From an uncultured Flavobacteriales bacterium (GTDB taxonomy: Bacteria > Bacteroidota > Bacteroidia > Flavobacteriales > Schleiferiaceae): DNA of 32,783 bases. The notes beneath the pieces are model-generated. The model saw only the letters and a program-made list of their open reading frames with translations. It was not told the DNA's origin and did no database searches. Positions within the stretch are counted from its first letter, which is position 1. The number at the start of each line of letters is the position of its first letter. Location of the stretch: the NCBI GenBank assembly GCA_937929815.1, contig CALFUW010000057.1:1-32783 (forward strand), in the 5' to 3' direction. Shown one piece after another: positions 16,670 through 25,075 of this stretch. A program made the translations under genes and the position numbers.

Positions 16670-17432
16670 GAATTAAGGCCTTTGATAATTCGACAAATTC
16701 AGTTGGAGAAAGCTGCTCTGCCCTGCGGTCAAAAATAGAGTCTTCTACCGATTCCAGCTGAATATTAAGTGTTTTTAATGCATTTCGGAGGGTTTTCCGT
16801 CGCTGATTAAAAGCCGTTTTTACTATCAATTTTACGGATTTAACTGCCTGATCATCACAGAGCGCTACTTCGCGTCTTTTCATGCTGATTATTCCTGACC
16901 GCACTTTTGGTGGCGGGTTGAAGTTTTCCGGCTCGACTGTAAAATGATACTCAACTTCATAAAACAGCTGAGTGAGTACCGATAAGATTCCGTAATCCCT
17001 GGAGCCCGGTGGAGAGCCGATGCGAAACGCAACTTCACGCTGAAACATTCCTGCCACAAACGGAATTAAATGCCTGTAGTCCAATATTTTGAAAATGATT
17101 TGGGAAGAAATATTGTAGGGAAAATTTCCCATCACCGCAAATTCATTTTCGCCGAAATACTGCCTTACATCTAGCTTTAAGAAGTCACCTTGGATGACGT
17201 GAAGCCCCGGAAAGACAGAGGCTAAATACTCCACGGATTCCCGATCTATTTCAACGGCGACAAGCTCTTCGCACCTCTTAAGCAGATGCTCCGTAAGCAC
17301 TCCTGTACCAGGTCCGATCTCCAGGATCCGGTTGCATCCACCCTTTTCAGCCAGGGAGGCTATATTTGAGGCAATTTGCTTGTTTGTAAGAAAATGTTGG
17401 CCAAAGTGTTTCTTTGGTTTGATGCCATTCAT
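16659..17432 (-). CDS. rsmA: 16S rRNA (adenine1518-N6/adenine1519-N6)-dimethyltransferase
   Basis: KsgA/RsmA dimethylates two adjacent adenines in the 3' hairpin of 16S rRNA during 30S maturation. The protein, 257 aa, starts MNGIKPKKHFGQHFLTNKQI; the PKKxFGQxFL block is the family N-terminus. The track begins nine codons earlier at a TTG, but the ATG at 17430-17432 fits homologues and leaves the -33 box of the divergent promoter outside the coding region. SAM motif I is ILEIGPGTGVLTEHL; motif IV is GNFPYNISSQIIFKI (NFPY for the usual NLPY). The C-terminal RNA-binding helices contain FNQRRKTLRNALK. The mgtE start lies inside its last codons. Confidence 0.96.
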   Translation of the reverse strand: MNGIKPKKHFGQHFLTNKQIASNIASLAEKGGCNRILEIGPGTGVLTEHLLKRCEELVAVEIDRESVEYLASVFPGLHVIQGDFLKLDVRQYFGENEFAVMGNFPYNISSQIIFKILDYRHLIPFVAGMFQREVAFRIGSPPGSRDYGILSVLTQLFYEVEYHFTVEPENFNPPPKVRSGIISMKRREVALCDDQAVKSVKLIVKTAFNQRRKTLRNALKTLNIQLESVEDSIFDRRAEQLSPTEFVELSKALILEH

Positions 17433-17441
17433 GTCCGTTTT

Positions 17442-17473
17442 TTTGGATAAAAAAGCCAAAGGTACTATCTTTG
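17442..17473 (+). promoter_or_regulatory. Bacteroidota sigma-ABfr-type promoter of the coiled-coil gene
   Basis: TTTG (17442-17445), a 20-nt spacer and TATCTTTG (17466-17473) match both the -33 and -7 consensus boxes with ideal spacing. The predicted start site near 17480 is about 10 nt before the ATG at 17490. This is the best promoter in the window and anchors the phylum call. Confidence 0.75.
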
Positions 17474-17489
17474 CAAAAAAGTGAATTAT

Positions 17490-18173
17490 ATGATATACAA
17501 AATTTTAGCATTTATTATTTTAAGTGCATCAGTACTTTCTGCACAAAATGAATTAACACAACTCAGAATTAATGAGTTGAAAAAGCAAAAAGAAATAGTT
17601 GATAAAGAAATCGAACAATACAACCAACAACTTGTAAAAATTGAAACACAACTCAATGATGCACAATCTCGTCGCTCTGCACTGATGGCTAATTATGGAA
17701 AGCAGTCCGAAGCATTAAATCGCGAACAAGCGGCTTTGGATGGCTACGACTTAGACCAGCTGAACGCCACCATAAAAAGCATGGAATCTAACATCGCTTC
17801 AAACAATAAAACGATCAAAAAACTCAATGCAAGGGTAGAAAAAAATAATCGTAAAATTCAGAAATTGATGACAGAAAATGAACAAAACAAAGTTCAAATT
17901 GCCCTTTTGACCCAACAAAATGAAACTGCTACTTCAGAAATAAACAATATCCGCGGAACCATTAAAGATATGAATCTCGCGAAGAAAACAAGAAGACTCA
18001 ATAAGTCTCAGAGAGCTGTAGCAAAATTGAATCAAAGAAGAAGTAAAATTGACAGTGAAATTGAATATTATAAAAAGCAAAAATCAGAGACTGAACTCAA
18101 GCGCGAAACAGCCATTCAGCGATTGGAAACCATCCTTCAAACTCTTAAGCTAGAGGAGGCAAAACTCAATTGA
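17490..18173 (+). CDS. Secreted/periplasmic coiled-coil protein, unknown function
   Basis: A 227-aa exported protein. The track starts at a GTG (17481), but the promoter predicts transcription from about 17480, so the ATG at 17490 is preferred; it gives the signal peptide MIYKILAFIILSASVLSA-Q. Virtually all the mature protein is predicted alpha-helical coiled coil (Lys, Glu, Gln, Asn-rich heptads, for example NELKKQKEIVDKEIEQYNQQ and SMESNIASNNKTIKKLNARV), with no Cys, no enzymatic motif and no membrane helix. It resembles the coiled-coil half of EnvC/PcsB-type amidase activators but lacks their LytM domain. It is convergent with mltG, overlapping by 8 bp. A cell-wall scaffold role is speculative. 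Confidence 0.8.
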   Translation: MIYKILAFIILSASVLSAQNELTQLRINELKKQKEIVDKEIEQYNQQLVKIETQLNDAQSRRSALMANYGKQSEALNREQAALDGYDLDQLNATIKSMESNIASNNKTIKKLNARVEKNNRKIQKLMTENEQNKVQIALLTQQNETATSEINNIRGTIKDMNLAKKTRRLNKSQRAVAKLNQRRSKIDSEIEYYKKQKSETELKRETAIQRLETILQTLKLEEAKLN

Positions 18174-19191
18174 TTTTCTGAGAATTCAGCCACTTGTGAT
18201 ATTGAGCAGCATTGCGCAGATGTTGCTGATAGTCGGCGGTAAAGAGATGATAACCTGGCCTTTGGGGATCAGCGCACATATAAAGGTAGTTGTGCTTCTC
18301 TGCGTTGAGCACTGCTAGTAAAGCAGCCTTTGAAGGAAATAAAATCGGCCCGGGTGGCAGTCCCTTGTACAGGTAAGTATTATAGGGAGAGTTTATTTTC
18401 AGATCTTTGAAATATACCCGGCGCGTCCTGCTGCCCCTTTCCAGTTGAGTGGCATATACCACGGTTGGATCTGCCTGAAGAGGTATGTTTTTTTTCAATC
18501 TATTGATGTACAATCCTGCTACAGTGGGCATTTCATCTGTTTTCTTGGTTTCGCTTTCTACTATAGAGGCTAAAATTCCAACCTCTGTAGGCGAGAGTTT
18601 CAATTTCTTAGACTTTTCCAGATTTTCGTTTGTCCAAAAGTTTTTATAGTACACATGTAATTTTTTTGAAAAATTTTCAGGACTTGTATTCCAAAAAAAC
18701 TCGTATGTATCCGGTATAAACATTAATCGGAATGTTTCGGTGTTAAAACCAAATTGTTGTGCATTTTTTTCATCTGTAAAATAGTTTAAAAAGGTAGATG
18801 AATCTGCTTCAAGATGTCTGGCTGTGATAGATGCAAGTTCTTCAAAAAAAGAAATTGTATTGAAAGTAAACCTTACGGGAGTCTGCTTTCCGGTGCGGAG
18901 AATATCAATGATCATTTTATTGTTCATCTTGTCAGTCAAAACATATCTGCCGGGTTTTACCAGTTGGGGATACTTCAAGACTCTGGCTGCAATGGCAAAA
19001 CTCCATGTATTCTGAAGTACGCGATTAAACAATAAACTGTCTTCAACAGTGGAATAATCGGCTCCTGTAGGTATATAGAGGTCAAAGGTTTTTAGTCGAA
19101 TATTTTCTAATCGAAAGACATATAAATAAAATGCGAAACCTGCCGATATACCAACAATTAAAAGACCGCTCAGAAGTTTGAGAAATTTCAT
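18166..19191 (-). CDS. mltG: Endolytic peptidoglycan transglycosylase MltG
   Basis: A 341-aa YceG/MltG family enzyme that cleaves nascent glycan strands at the inner membrane and may set strand length. One N-terminal transmembrane helix (about 5-27). The catalytic region reads VGILASIVESETKKTDEMPT, where the Glu of ASIVE is the catalytic residue, then VAGLYINRLKKNIPLQADPT and YNTYLYKGLPPGPILFPSKA, all family blocks. Length is typical. Its ATG overlaps the upstream cytochrome gene stop as ATGA, so the two are translationally coupled; the usual bacterial neighbours (tmk, yqgF) are not seen. Confidence 0.95.
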   Translation of the reverse strand: MKFLKLLSGLLIVGISAGFAFYLYVFRLENIRLKTFDLYIPTGADYSTVEDSLLFNRVLQNTWSFAIAARVLKYPQLVKPGRYVLTDKMNNKMIIDILRTGKQTPVRFTFNTISFFEELASITARHLEADSSTFLNYFTDEKNAQQFGFNTETFRLMFIPDTYEFFWNTSPENFSKKLHVYYKNFWTNENLEKSKKLKLSPTEVGILASIVESETKKTDEMPTVAGLYINRLKKNIPLQADPTVVYATQLERGSRTRRVYFKDLKINSPYNTYLYKGLPPGPILFPSKAALLAVLNAEKHNYLYMCADPQRPGYHLFTADYQQHLRNAAQYHKWLNSQKIN

Positions 19192-21137
19192 TTTAAAAAG
19201 GCAGATAATTCTTTGTACAACTCCGGTACCAAATCACGCATTTTAACCTTCAATTCTTTAAGTTTAAAGTCCGAATTCGTGTGCAGATACAATTGAATCA
19301 AATTCTTATATGCCATGTCGTAATTCGGATTTTCTTCGAGCGATTTTAATAAATATTTTTCCGCATTGACATTATCTTTTTTTAGCAAATACAAATATCC
19401 TATGTTGCCGCTTACTTCATATAAATGGGGTATGGATGAATTTACATCCAATAAGATGCGGAGAGCATCGTCGATATTTCCGATTTTAGCAAGAGATACA
19501 GCATACTTTATTTTAAATTCGTAATGGTGTGGCGCGAGTTCTACACTTTTAATGTAATGGGGTAGTGCACTTTTCACGCCATATGCCTTACCTGCTAAAT
19601 GGGCTGTACGGTACCAAAACCAGGCATTTTTATTTTTCAGAGAGGGGGTATTATATGCGACAGAATCTTTTACTTCCTGAATCAGAGGATACAGCGATCT
19701 GAAAGTTGTGAGTTCTCCGGTGAGATATGCGTAATGAACCCACTCTTTTAAAAACGACCGGCGGTCGCAGGACTTTAGAAGTGCATGGGCGCTGTCCAGG
19801 TACCACTGCAGGGGTTCGAAGCCCTCATACTGTTGTAGGTAGGCCTGCACCTTGCTTCTGACGGAGGGTGATGGATTATTTATGGCGATCAAAGCTGTGA
19901 TTTTCTCGCGTTTTTGTTTTGTATCTAACTTTTTGTGGACACCTATTTTATGGTCGTGAATAGTCACATGAGGTATGTCTACGCTACCCGATGCAGGCAT
20001 ATGACATGCCACACAATTGTCTGCTAAATCACTTCGTACTGAAGGCTTTTCGCGGCATGCAGAACTGTGGTGACAGGATTGGCATTTAGTGTTAAAAAAT
20101 CCGTCTCCCAAATTTCGACTGCTTATGTGAGGGTTGTGGCATGTGGTGCAATCCATCGAATATTTGGATGATTTAAAACACGCGCTTTGAGATAGACGGT
20201 CGGCATGCGATGCCATGATGAAGTGTTCATCATCCTCATATCTTGGCAGATAGACATCCATTACGTCTTTGAGCATCATTCCCGGACGGAAGTCAAAAAA
20301 TGATTTTCCTTCGGCCAAAACTACATTGCCCTGAAGGTGGCAGCGCTGACAGAGCTCAAAACGCAATTTTACCGGAAGTCGTCTGGGATTGACAATGCTG
20401 TAATCAGGGGTACGTGAGGTATCCGTGATTTCACCCCGTAGAATTTTTGCTACATGGGCGCTGCCCGGACCATGGCAACGCTCACAGTCGATACCAAGAG
20501 GTAATGAGTCAAATCGATTTTCACTGCCGGCTAAAAATCCCAGAGGCATGGCATTGTGGCAGCTCATGCATTCAAGCCCTATGGGTCGGCTGAATCGGGT
20601 GTTGTGTCCGTTTTCGAATCCGGGTGGCAGGTCTAATTTATTGGTCTGGGTGTAATATGTAAAAGGCGCCTGAAAGAGGTAACCGTCGCAATCTATCAGA
20701 TGCGAATTGGTATGGTGTCCGGAACCCACGATATAGGTAATCTCCTTCAGATTATGGTAGATTGTATCTTTGCCCTTGAGTTTGAATTCCAGCAGCTTAA
20801 GACGATTTCTGTCAAAACGAGGCAGATAGTAAAACTGAGTGCTGAAATCATATACAGGGCTGACTCCTTGAATCGGAATTGCTGATTTTGAAGTGTCTGC
20901 TACTCCAAAACTGCGTCCCATCCCCGTTTGGATGTAGGTCGAGAAGATGTCGTAATGACAATCTTTACATACATTGATCCCAACATAGCTCACCGTGTCG
21001 CCCATTGACCAAAATAACGATCCGATATCCTCTATGGCTGGTTCCGAGCCGGACTTTTGGCATGAAGAATACATCCAGCCCAATGCCAGGGGCAAAAGAA
21101 CGATCAGATACGTACTAGGTCTTCTCACATTTCTCAA
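19188..21137 (-). CDS. Seven-heme c-type cytochrome with TPR domain, probable lipoprotein
   Basis: A 649-aa exported multiheme cytochrome. A hydrophobic N-terminus (about 8-22) ends in YSSC with Cys26 as a likely lipidation site. Seven CXXCH heme-binding motifs are seen: CKDCH (57), CMSCH (190), CERCH (218), CQRCH (263), CTTCH (330), CQSCH (352) and CVACH (375); many additional His residues, such as GSGHHTNSH (139-146), could be sixth ligands. Residues about 500-640 form TPR-like helical repeats. The fold resembles the cytochrome c554/nitrite-reductase-like families, but no catalytic identity can be assigned. Only non-ATG starts are available (TTG 21137, or GTG 21128); an in-frame stop lies just upstream. 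It is coupled to mltG by ATGA. Confidence 0.88.
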   Translation of the reverse strand: MRNVRRPSTYLIVLLPLALGWMYSSCQKSGSEPAIEDIGSLFWSMGDTVSYVGINVCKDCHYDIFSTYIQTGMGRSFGVADTSKSAIPIQGVSPVYDFSTQFYYLPRFDRNRLKLLEFKLKGKDTIYHNLKEITYIVGSGHHTNSHLIDCDGYLFQAPFTYYTQTNKLDLPPGFENGHNTRFSRPIGLECMSCHNAMPLGFLAGSENRFDSLPLGIDCERCHGPGSAHVAKILRGEITDTSRTPDYSIVNPRRLPVKLRFELCQRCHLQGNVVLAEGKSFFDFRPGMMLKDVMDVYLPRYEDDEHFIMASHADRLSQSACFKSSKYSMDCTTCHNPHISSRNLGDGFFNTKCQSCHHSSACREKPSVRSDLADNCVACHMPASGSVDIPHVTIHDHKIGVHKKLDTKQKREKITALIAINNPSPSVRSKVQAYLQQYEGFEPLQWYLDSAHALLKSCDRRSFLKEWVHYAYLTGELTTFRSLYPLIQEVKDSVAYNTPSLKNKNAWFWYRTAHLAGKAYGVKSALPHYIKSVELAPHHYEFKIKYAVSLAKIGNIDDALRILLDVNSSIPHLYEVSGNIGYLYLLKKDNVNAEKYLLKSLEENPNYDMAYKNLIQLYLHTNSDFKLKELKVKMRDLVPELYKELSAFLK

Positions 21138-21205
21138 AACTCTTCAAAATTGCAAATTAAGATGCGCAGGGAGTTTTTTAAAATGGTCTCCGAGGACAGC
21201 TATGG

Positions 21206-21706
21206 TCAATAATAAAGAAATTTTTGGTAAAAAAAGATATTTACAAATCGACCCTCTCTTCGTATCCAATCTTTTTTTACACCCGTGCGTTTAAAACCAC
21301 ACTTTTCAAACAGGCGTATGCTCGGTTCATTGTAATCAGGGATTTCGGCATAGACCTGATGAAGCCCCAAATACATTTTCCCATGATCGATGATCAGCTC
21401 CAGAGCCTTGGTTCCATACCCTTTGCCCCTGAACTCTTTGGAAATTACAATACCGATGGCTGCTCTTTGATGGACGGCGTGGTATTCGTAGAAATCGATT
21501 AAACCAACTTTGTGATGTTTTGAAATAACTACATATCTCTGTTGACCAGTGATTGCGATATCCTGTCCTGAATTTTCAAGATATTTCATCAGAGTGTAGC
21601 GGCTCCATGGCGAAAGGGTACCACTGATCCACCAATTGGATCGATCATTTTCCATCTTTATCAGGAAGGCAAGATCATCTGGCTCGGGCGCTCGCAGTTC
21701 AATCAT
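21206..21706 (-). CDS. GNAT-family N-acetyltransferase (RimJ/SpeG-like)
   Basis: A 166-aa cytosolic acetyltransferase. The ORF track begins at a GTG (21715); I choose the ATG three codons on (21704-21706), giving MIELRAPEPDDLAFLIKMEN. The acetyl-CoA binding motif A is IGIVISKEFRGKGYGTKALE (RGKGYG), followed by YAEIPDYNEPSIRLFEKCGF (motif B). SNWWISGTLSPW near residue 25 recalls the SpeG/RimJ-RimL subgroup, which acetylates polyamines or ribosomal-protein N-termini; the substrate is not fixed by sequence. It follows dapF by 17 bp and is likely co-transcribed. Confidence 0.88.
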   Translation of the reverse strand: MIELRAPEPDDLAFLIKMENDRSNWWISGTLSPWSRYTLMKYLENSGQDIAITGQQRYVVISKHHKVGLIDFYEYHAVHQRAAIGIVISKEFRGKGYGTKALELIIDHGKMYLGLHQVYAEIPDYNEPSIRLFEKCGFKRTGVKKDWIRREGRFVNIFFYQKFLYY

Positions 21707-21723
21707 TTCCTTCACCTAATGCG

Positions 21724-22506
21724 TCATTTTGGGATGTAATTGCCATCAAATACAAAATGGACCGGCCCTGTAAGCGAAATGCGATCAAATGTTTGACTTT
21801 CCTTAAAAAAGCCCACTCTCAACTCTCCTCCCTTGGTCATGACAGTCACAGAATCATTTATTCCATGCAGAACTGAAGCGACCAAAGCAGCAGCTGTGAC
21901 TCCTGTACCGCAACTCAGCGTTTCTGACTCCACACCACGTTCGTAGGTGCGCACATAGATCCGAGAATTCTCATCCGGGGCTGACATGAAATTTACATTG
22001 ACTCCTCCTGATTTGTCAAAGCGCTGTGCGTACCGAATCTTACGGCCTTCCTGATCTACGTCGATGTGTTCGGGATTTTCGACCGGTACTACAAGGTGTG
22101 GAGACCCTGTATCTACAAAGTATCCGTGCTCATCATTCTGTGGCTGGGAGTGCACATTGAGTTCAAGACTGACGATATCCTCTATGATCCAGGCCTTATG
22201 TTTGCCGTCTATTGCATCGAATAAAGCCGATTTCTCAACAATTCCGAGCATATGGGCAAAGGCCACGATACATCGGCCACCGTTGCCGCACATGGTGCTT
22301 TCCTGTCCGTCGGCGTTGTAGTAAATCATTTTAAAATGCGCATCTTCAGACTTTTCGAGCAACATAAGACCATCAGCTCCTATTCCGGTCCTCCTTTGGC
22401 ACATCTGTGCGATGATATTCCTTGATTTAGGAAAGGTCAATGACCTGTTGTCAACTATTATAAAATCGTTGCCGGTACCCTCAAATTTATAAAACTTCAA
22501 TGCCAA
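21724..22506 (-). CDS. dapF: Diaminopimelate epimerase (TTG start)
   Basis: DapF interconverts LL- and meso-diaminopimelate, the last step before peptidoglycan cross-linking or lysine. The protein is about 260 aa. KFEGTGNDFIIVDNR is the N-terminal family block. The two catalytic cysteines are in DGQESTMCGNGGRC (first half) and SETLSCGTGVTAAA (second half). No in-frame ATG exists upstream; the TTG at 22506 (M-A-L-K-F) or at 22500 (M-K-F) must serve, and the latter fits family N-termini slightly better. The AT-rich 124-bp gap to the divergent peroxidase gene probably holds both promoters. Identification is secure. Confidence 0.95.
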   Translation of the reverse strand: MALKFYKFEGTGNDFIIVDNRSLTFPKSRNIIAQMCQRRTGIGADGLMLLEKSEDAHFKMIYYNADGQESTMCGNGGRCIVAFAHMLGIVEKSALFDAIDGKHKAWIIEDIVSLELNVHSQPQNDEHGYFVDTGSPHLVVPVENPEHIDVDQEGRKIRYAQRFDKSGGVNVNFMSAPDENSRIYVRTYERGVESETLSCGTGVTAAALVASVLHGINDSVTVMTKGGELRVGFFKESQTFDRISLTGPVHFVFDGNYIPK

Positions 22507-22630
22507 TGTTATAATATTTAAATAAAAAAATCCAGAACATAAAACTATTTAATTTCTCAGAAAAAAAATTGGGCGATTTTTTGAACTTATAAAATTTTTA
22601 GATGTTTTTATGCAACAAATTTAATTAAAG
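22507..22630. promoter_or_regulatory. AT-rich divergent intergenic region (dapF / peroxidase)
   Basis: This 124-bp gap is very A/T-rich and separates two divergently transcribed genes, so it must hold both promoters. A TAnnTTTG match on the minus strand (TAAATTTG, 22616-22623) is far, about 115 nt, from the dapF start. I see no strong plus-strand -7 element. Confidence 0.4.
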
Positions 22631-23218
22631 ATGCATGTATCATTTCTAGTGTCCTTCGCTTTCTCTGTCATAATAGCTTCAGGAATTCAAAATTATTTGA
22701 GCAAAATGAATAACTCTGCAGCACAAAATTCCGGTCAATCTTTCTTTGATCTTAAAGCCCGCACCATAGATGGGAAAGATTTTTCTTTTTCTACTTTGAA
22801 GGGCAAAAGGGTTCTTATTGTCAATGTTGCCTCCGAATGTGGCTTCACCCCACAGTACAAAAAACTCCAAACCCTTTTTGATCAGTATAAAGATAAAAAT
22901 TTTGTGATACTTGGATTTCCTTGTAATGATTTCGGGGGTCAGGAGCCCGGTAGCGCCAAGGATATTAAGTCATTCTGCGAAAAAAATTACGGAGTTACTT
23001 TTCAAATGATGGAAAAAGTATCCATAAAAGGTCCTAATCCGCATCCAGTGTACAAATGGCTCACGCAAAAAGAATTAAATGGTAAGTCGAATGCCTCCGT
23101 TCGCTGGAATTTTCACAAGTTTCTCATCGACGAAAATGGCAATTGGGTCTCAGATTATGGAAGTATGACAGATCCCCTGAATGACAAAATTGTCGCGTTT
23201 GCCGCCCGACAAAAATAA
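22631..23218 (+). CDS. Exported glutathione peroxidase-like thiol peroxidase
   Basis: A 195-aa peroxidase of the GPx family with a hydrophobic N-terminal signal or anchor (about 3-18). The catalytic apparatus is: peroxidatic Cys70 in NVASECGFTPQY, Gln104 in FPCNDFGGQEP, Trp159/Asn160 in RWNFHKFL. Cys116 in SFCEKNYGVTF matches the resolving Cys of the thioredoxin-dependent 2-Cys GPx subgroup, so the likely reductant is thioredoxin rather than glutathione. It reduces H2O2 or organic hydroperoxides, probably in the periplasm. The gene lies upstream of bshC, separated by a terminator-like hairpin. Confidence 0.93.
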   Translation: MHVSFLVSFAFSVIIASGIQNYLSKMNNSAAQNSGQSFFDLKARTIDGKDFSFSTLKGKRVLIVNVASECGFTPQYKKLQTLFDQYKDKNFVILGFPCNDFGGQEPGSAKDIKSFCEKNYGVTFQMMEKVSIKGPNPHPVYKWLTQKELNGKSNASVRWNFHKFLIDENGNWVSDYGSMTDPLNDKIVAFAARQK

Positions 23219-23240
23219 ATTTTTCATGGTGTGTTGATAG

Positions 23241-23275
23241 GACAGGCCGGCCGCGATGGTCGGCTGTTCTTTTTT
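23241..23275 (+). terminator. Terminator after the peroxidase gene
   Basis: A GC-rich hairpin (about CAG-CCGGCC pairing with GGTCGG-CTG, one bulged G, one G-T pair, loop GCGAT) is followed by TTCTTTTTT. The T-run merges into the -7 box proposed for bshC. Confidence 0.68.
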
Positions 23276-23282
23276 ACTTTTG
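23275..23282 (+). promoter_or_regulatory. Candidate -7 element for bshC
   Basis: TACTTTTG is a full TAnnTTTG match 7 nt upstream of the bshC ATG, predicting a nearly leaderless mRNA. No -33 box is visible and the element overlaps the T-tail of the preceding terminator, so support is limited. Confidence 0.33.
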
Positions 23283-23289
23283 TCCGTTT

Positions 23290-24933
23290 ATGAGCACCCA
23301 ATTGCAAGCCAGTGCGTTTCATTCCATCGAAAAAATCCCTTTTGCCAAAGCAGGCATCTTACCGTCCATCACTCTTGAATATCTGACGGCATCCAAGGCT
23401 CTGGAGCCATTCTTCCACCGTCGGTTCAGCGATGAGGATTTTTACAGCCAGTTGCTGGAAAAGAAAACAGAATATACAGCCGATCGAAGAGCCCTACTCA
23501 CTAAAGTATTGAGACAGCAGTATGATTCAGCGGGCATACAGCCTCGCAATGAACCAATGTTAAATGCTCAAATCGAAGCACTTACTGATGACAATACATT
23601 TGTCATAACCACTGGCCACCAACTGTGTCTTCACACAGGCCCCTTGTATTTTTTATATAAAATTATCAGCGCCATAGCAATGACACGGAGGCTGAAATCT
23701 CTGTATCCGGAGTACTCATTTGTTCCTGTGTTCTGGATGGCCAGTGAAGACCATGATTTTGACGAAGTCAATCATTTTCATCACAATCAGGTCAGATTTC
23801 AGTGGAATCTACCCGAACATACAATGCCCGTGGGCAGGCTTTCGATGAAGGGATATACGGAGATTTTAGATGCCTATTCGAGTTTCCTGAGGCCTCACAA
23901 TGCGCACACAAGAGAGTGGCTCGATATTCTGGAAGACAGCTATCTGAATGCTCACAGCCTGAAGGATGCAACACGAAGGCTCGTTCATACACTGCTCGGT
24001 CATTACGGGGTGGTCATTGTAGACGGGGACGACTCCGAATTGAAAAATTCCTTTCGTTTTCTCATCAAGAACGAAATTCTGCACAAGATTTCCTCTCAGG
24101 CTGTAAAAGCTACTTCTGAGCAGATCGGAAAACTTTGGTTTGCACAGGTACATCCGAGAGATATAAACTTTTTCTATTTAAGCGAAAACGGAAGATTCAG
24201 AATTACAAAAGATGTCGACGGCAGATACCATTCTGGTACACATGTGTGGACCTATAGCGAGTTGGAGTCTGAAATCGAAAAGCATCCCGAGCGGTTTAGT
24301 CCCGACGTGGTTACACGGCCATTGTATCAGGAGTTTATTCTGCCTAATCTGGCATATATCGGAGGTGCCAATGAACTTGCATATTGGTTTCAGCTCAAAG
24401 GACTTTTCTGGGCAAATCAGGTGCCAATGCCTATTCTGCTGCTGCGCAATTCATTTGTCATGCTGAAAAAAAAGGATTTTTCCTTTTTGGAGAAATATTC
24501 TATTTCCAAAAATTACATATTCTTTAAAACTTCGGAAGCTTTAAAAACTCTTGTCAGGAAGAATTCTCCGACGGACACGCATTTTGACCACTACGTCAGA
24601 GAAATGAATGAACTCTACAACAAGATTCAGCAGTACAGTTCTTCAATAGACAAAACATTGGCAGGCAGCGTCATGGCTCAAAAAAAAAGGCATGAAAAAG
24701 GTTTGGAAAAGCTGCGAAGCAAGGTTTTAAAAGCTGAAATGAAAAGAAATGAGTGGCTGGCACAGAAGCTCCTTCAGTTAAGACAAACTGTCTTTCCATA
24801 CGATGTTTTGCAGGAACGCTATGAAAATGTCGGTCAATACTACTGTCAGTATGGGAAAATTTGGCTAAATGAACTGGTTCAAACAGCAGAAATGCCCACA
24901 TTGGATGTGTATGCCGTCTTTTTATCTGATTAG
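23290..24933 (+). CDS. bshC: Bacillithiol biosynthesis cysteine-adding enzyme BshC
   Basis: BshC ligates cysteine to GlcN-malate to complete bacillithiol, the low-molecular-weight thiol used by Firmicutes and many Bacteroidota. The protein is 547 aa, as usual. Family blocks: FVITTGHQLCLHTGPLYFLY (about 104-123), VPVFWMASEDHDFDEVNHFH, LPNLAYIGGANELAYWFQLK and PILLLRNSFVMLKK. The C-terminal coiled coil (about 440-510) drives dimerisation. The ATG is at 23290. bshA and bshB are not in the window. Placement directly after a thiol peroxidase is suggestive of shared redox physiology but they appear to be separately transcribed. Confidence 0.95.
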   Translation: MSTQLQASAFHSIEKIPFAKAGILPSITLEYLTASKALEPFFHRRFSDEDFYSQLLEKKTEYTADRRALLTKVLRQQYDSAGIQPRNEPMLNAQIEALTDDNTFVITTGHQLCLHTGPLYFLYKIISAIAMTRRLKSLYPEYSFVPVFWMASEDHDFDEVNHFHHNQVRFQWNLPEHTMPVGRLSMKGYTEILDAYSSFLRPHNAHTREWLDILEDSYLNAHSLKDATRRLVHTLLGHYGVVIVDGDDSELKNSFRFLIKNEILHKISSQAVKATSEQIGKLWFAQVHPRDINFFYLSENGRFRITKDVDGRYHSGTHVWTYSELESEIEKHPERFSPDVVTRPLYQEFILPNLAYIGGANELAYWFQLKGLFWANQVPMPILLLRNSFVMLKKKDFSFLEKYSISKNYIFFKTSEALKTLVRKNSPTDTHFDHYVREMNELYNKIQQYSSSIDKTLAGSVMAQKKRHEKGLEKLRSKVLKAEMKRNEWLAQKLLQLRQTVFPYDVLQERYENVGQYYCQYGKIWLNELVQTAEMPTLDVYAVFLSD

Positions 24934-25075
24934 GCCTTAGCCAACACCCAACTCCTCACCCAGAGTGAACTACACGGGATCTCCTGCAGTGTAGCTGACA
25001 GTGCCAAATATTTAACCTACTTTACACCAAAAGAGTGCTTTCCTCTACATGTTTTGAATTTACTTTGTCCTGATA
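24934..25075. other. Gene-free spacer between bshC and glycosyltransferase
   Basis: A 142-bp gap. CTACAC (24970-24975) and GTGTAG (24989-24994) could form a 6-bp stem with a 13-nt loop, without a T-run. No full TAnnTTTG match is seen for the downstream gene. I find no ORF or RNA gene here. Confidence 0.4.

Noticed and set aside
19188-21137. Eighth heme site at Cys320/Cys329 or Cys361 of the cytochrome
   Set aside because: CFKSSKYSMDC and CREK do not form CXXCH; only seven canonical motifs are present.
23802-24153. Plus and minus ORFs inside bshC
   Set aside because: Basic, Cys/Arg-rich out-of-frame translations typical of shadows; bshC is intact through this stretch.
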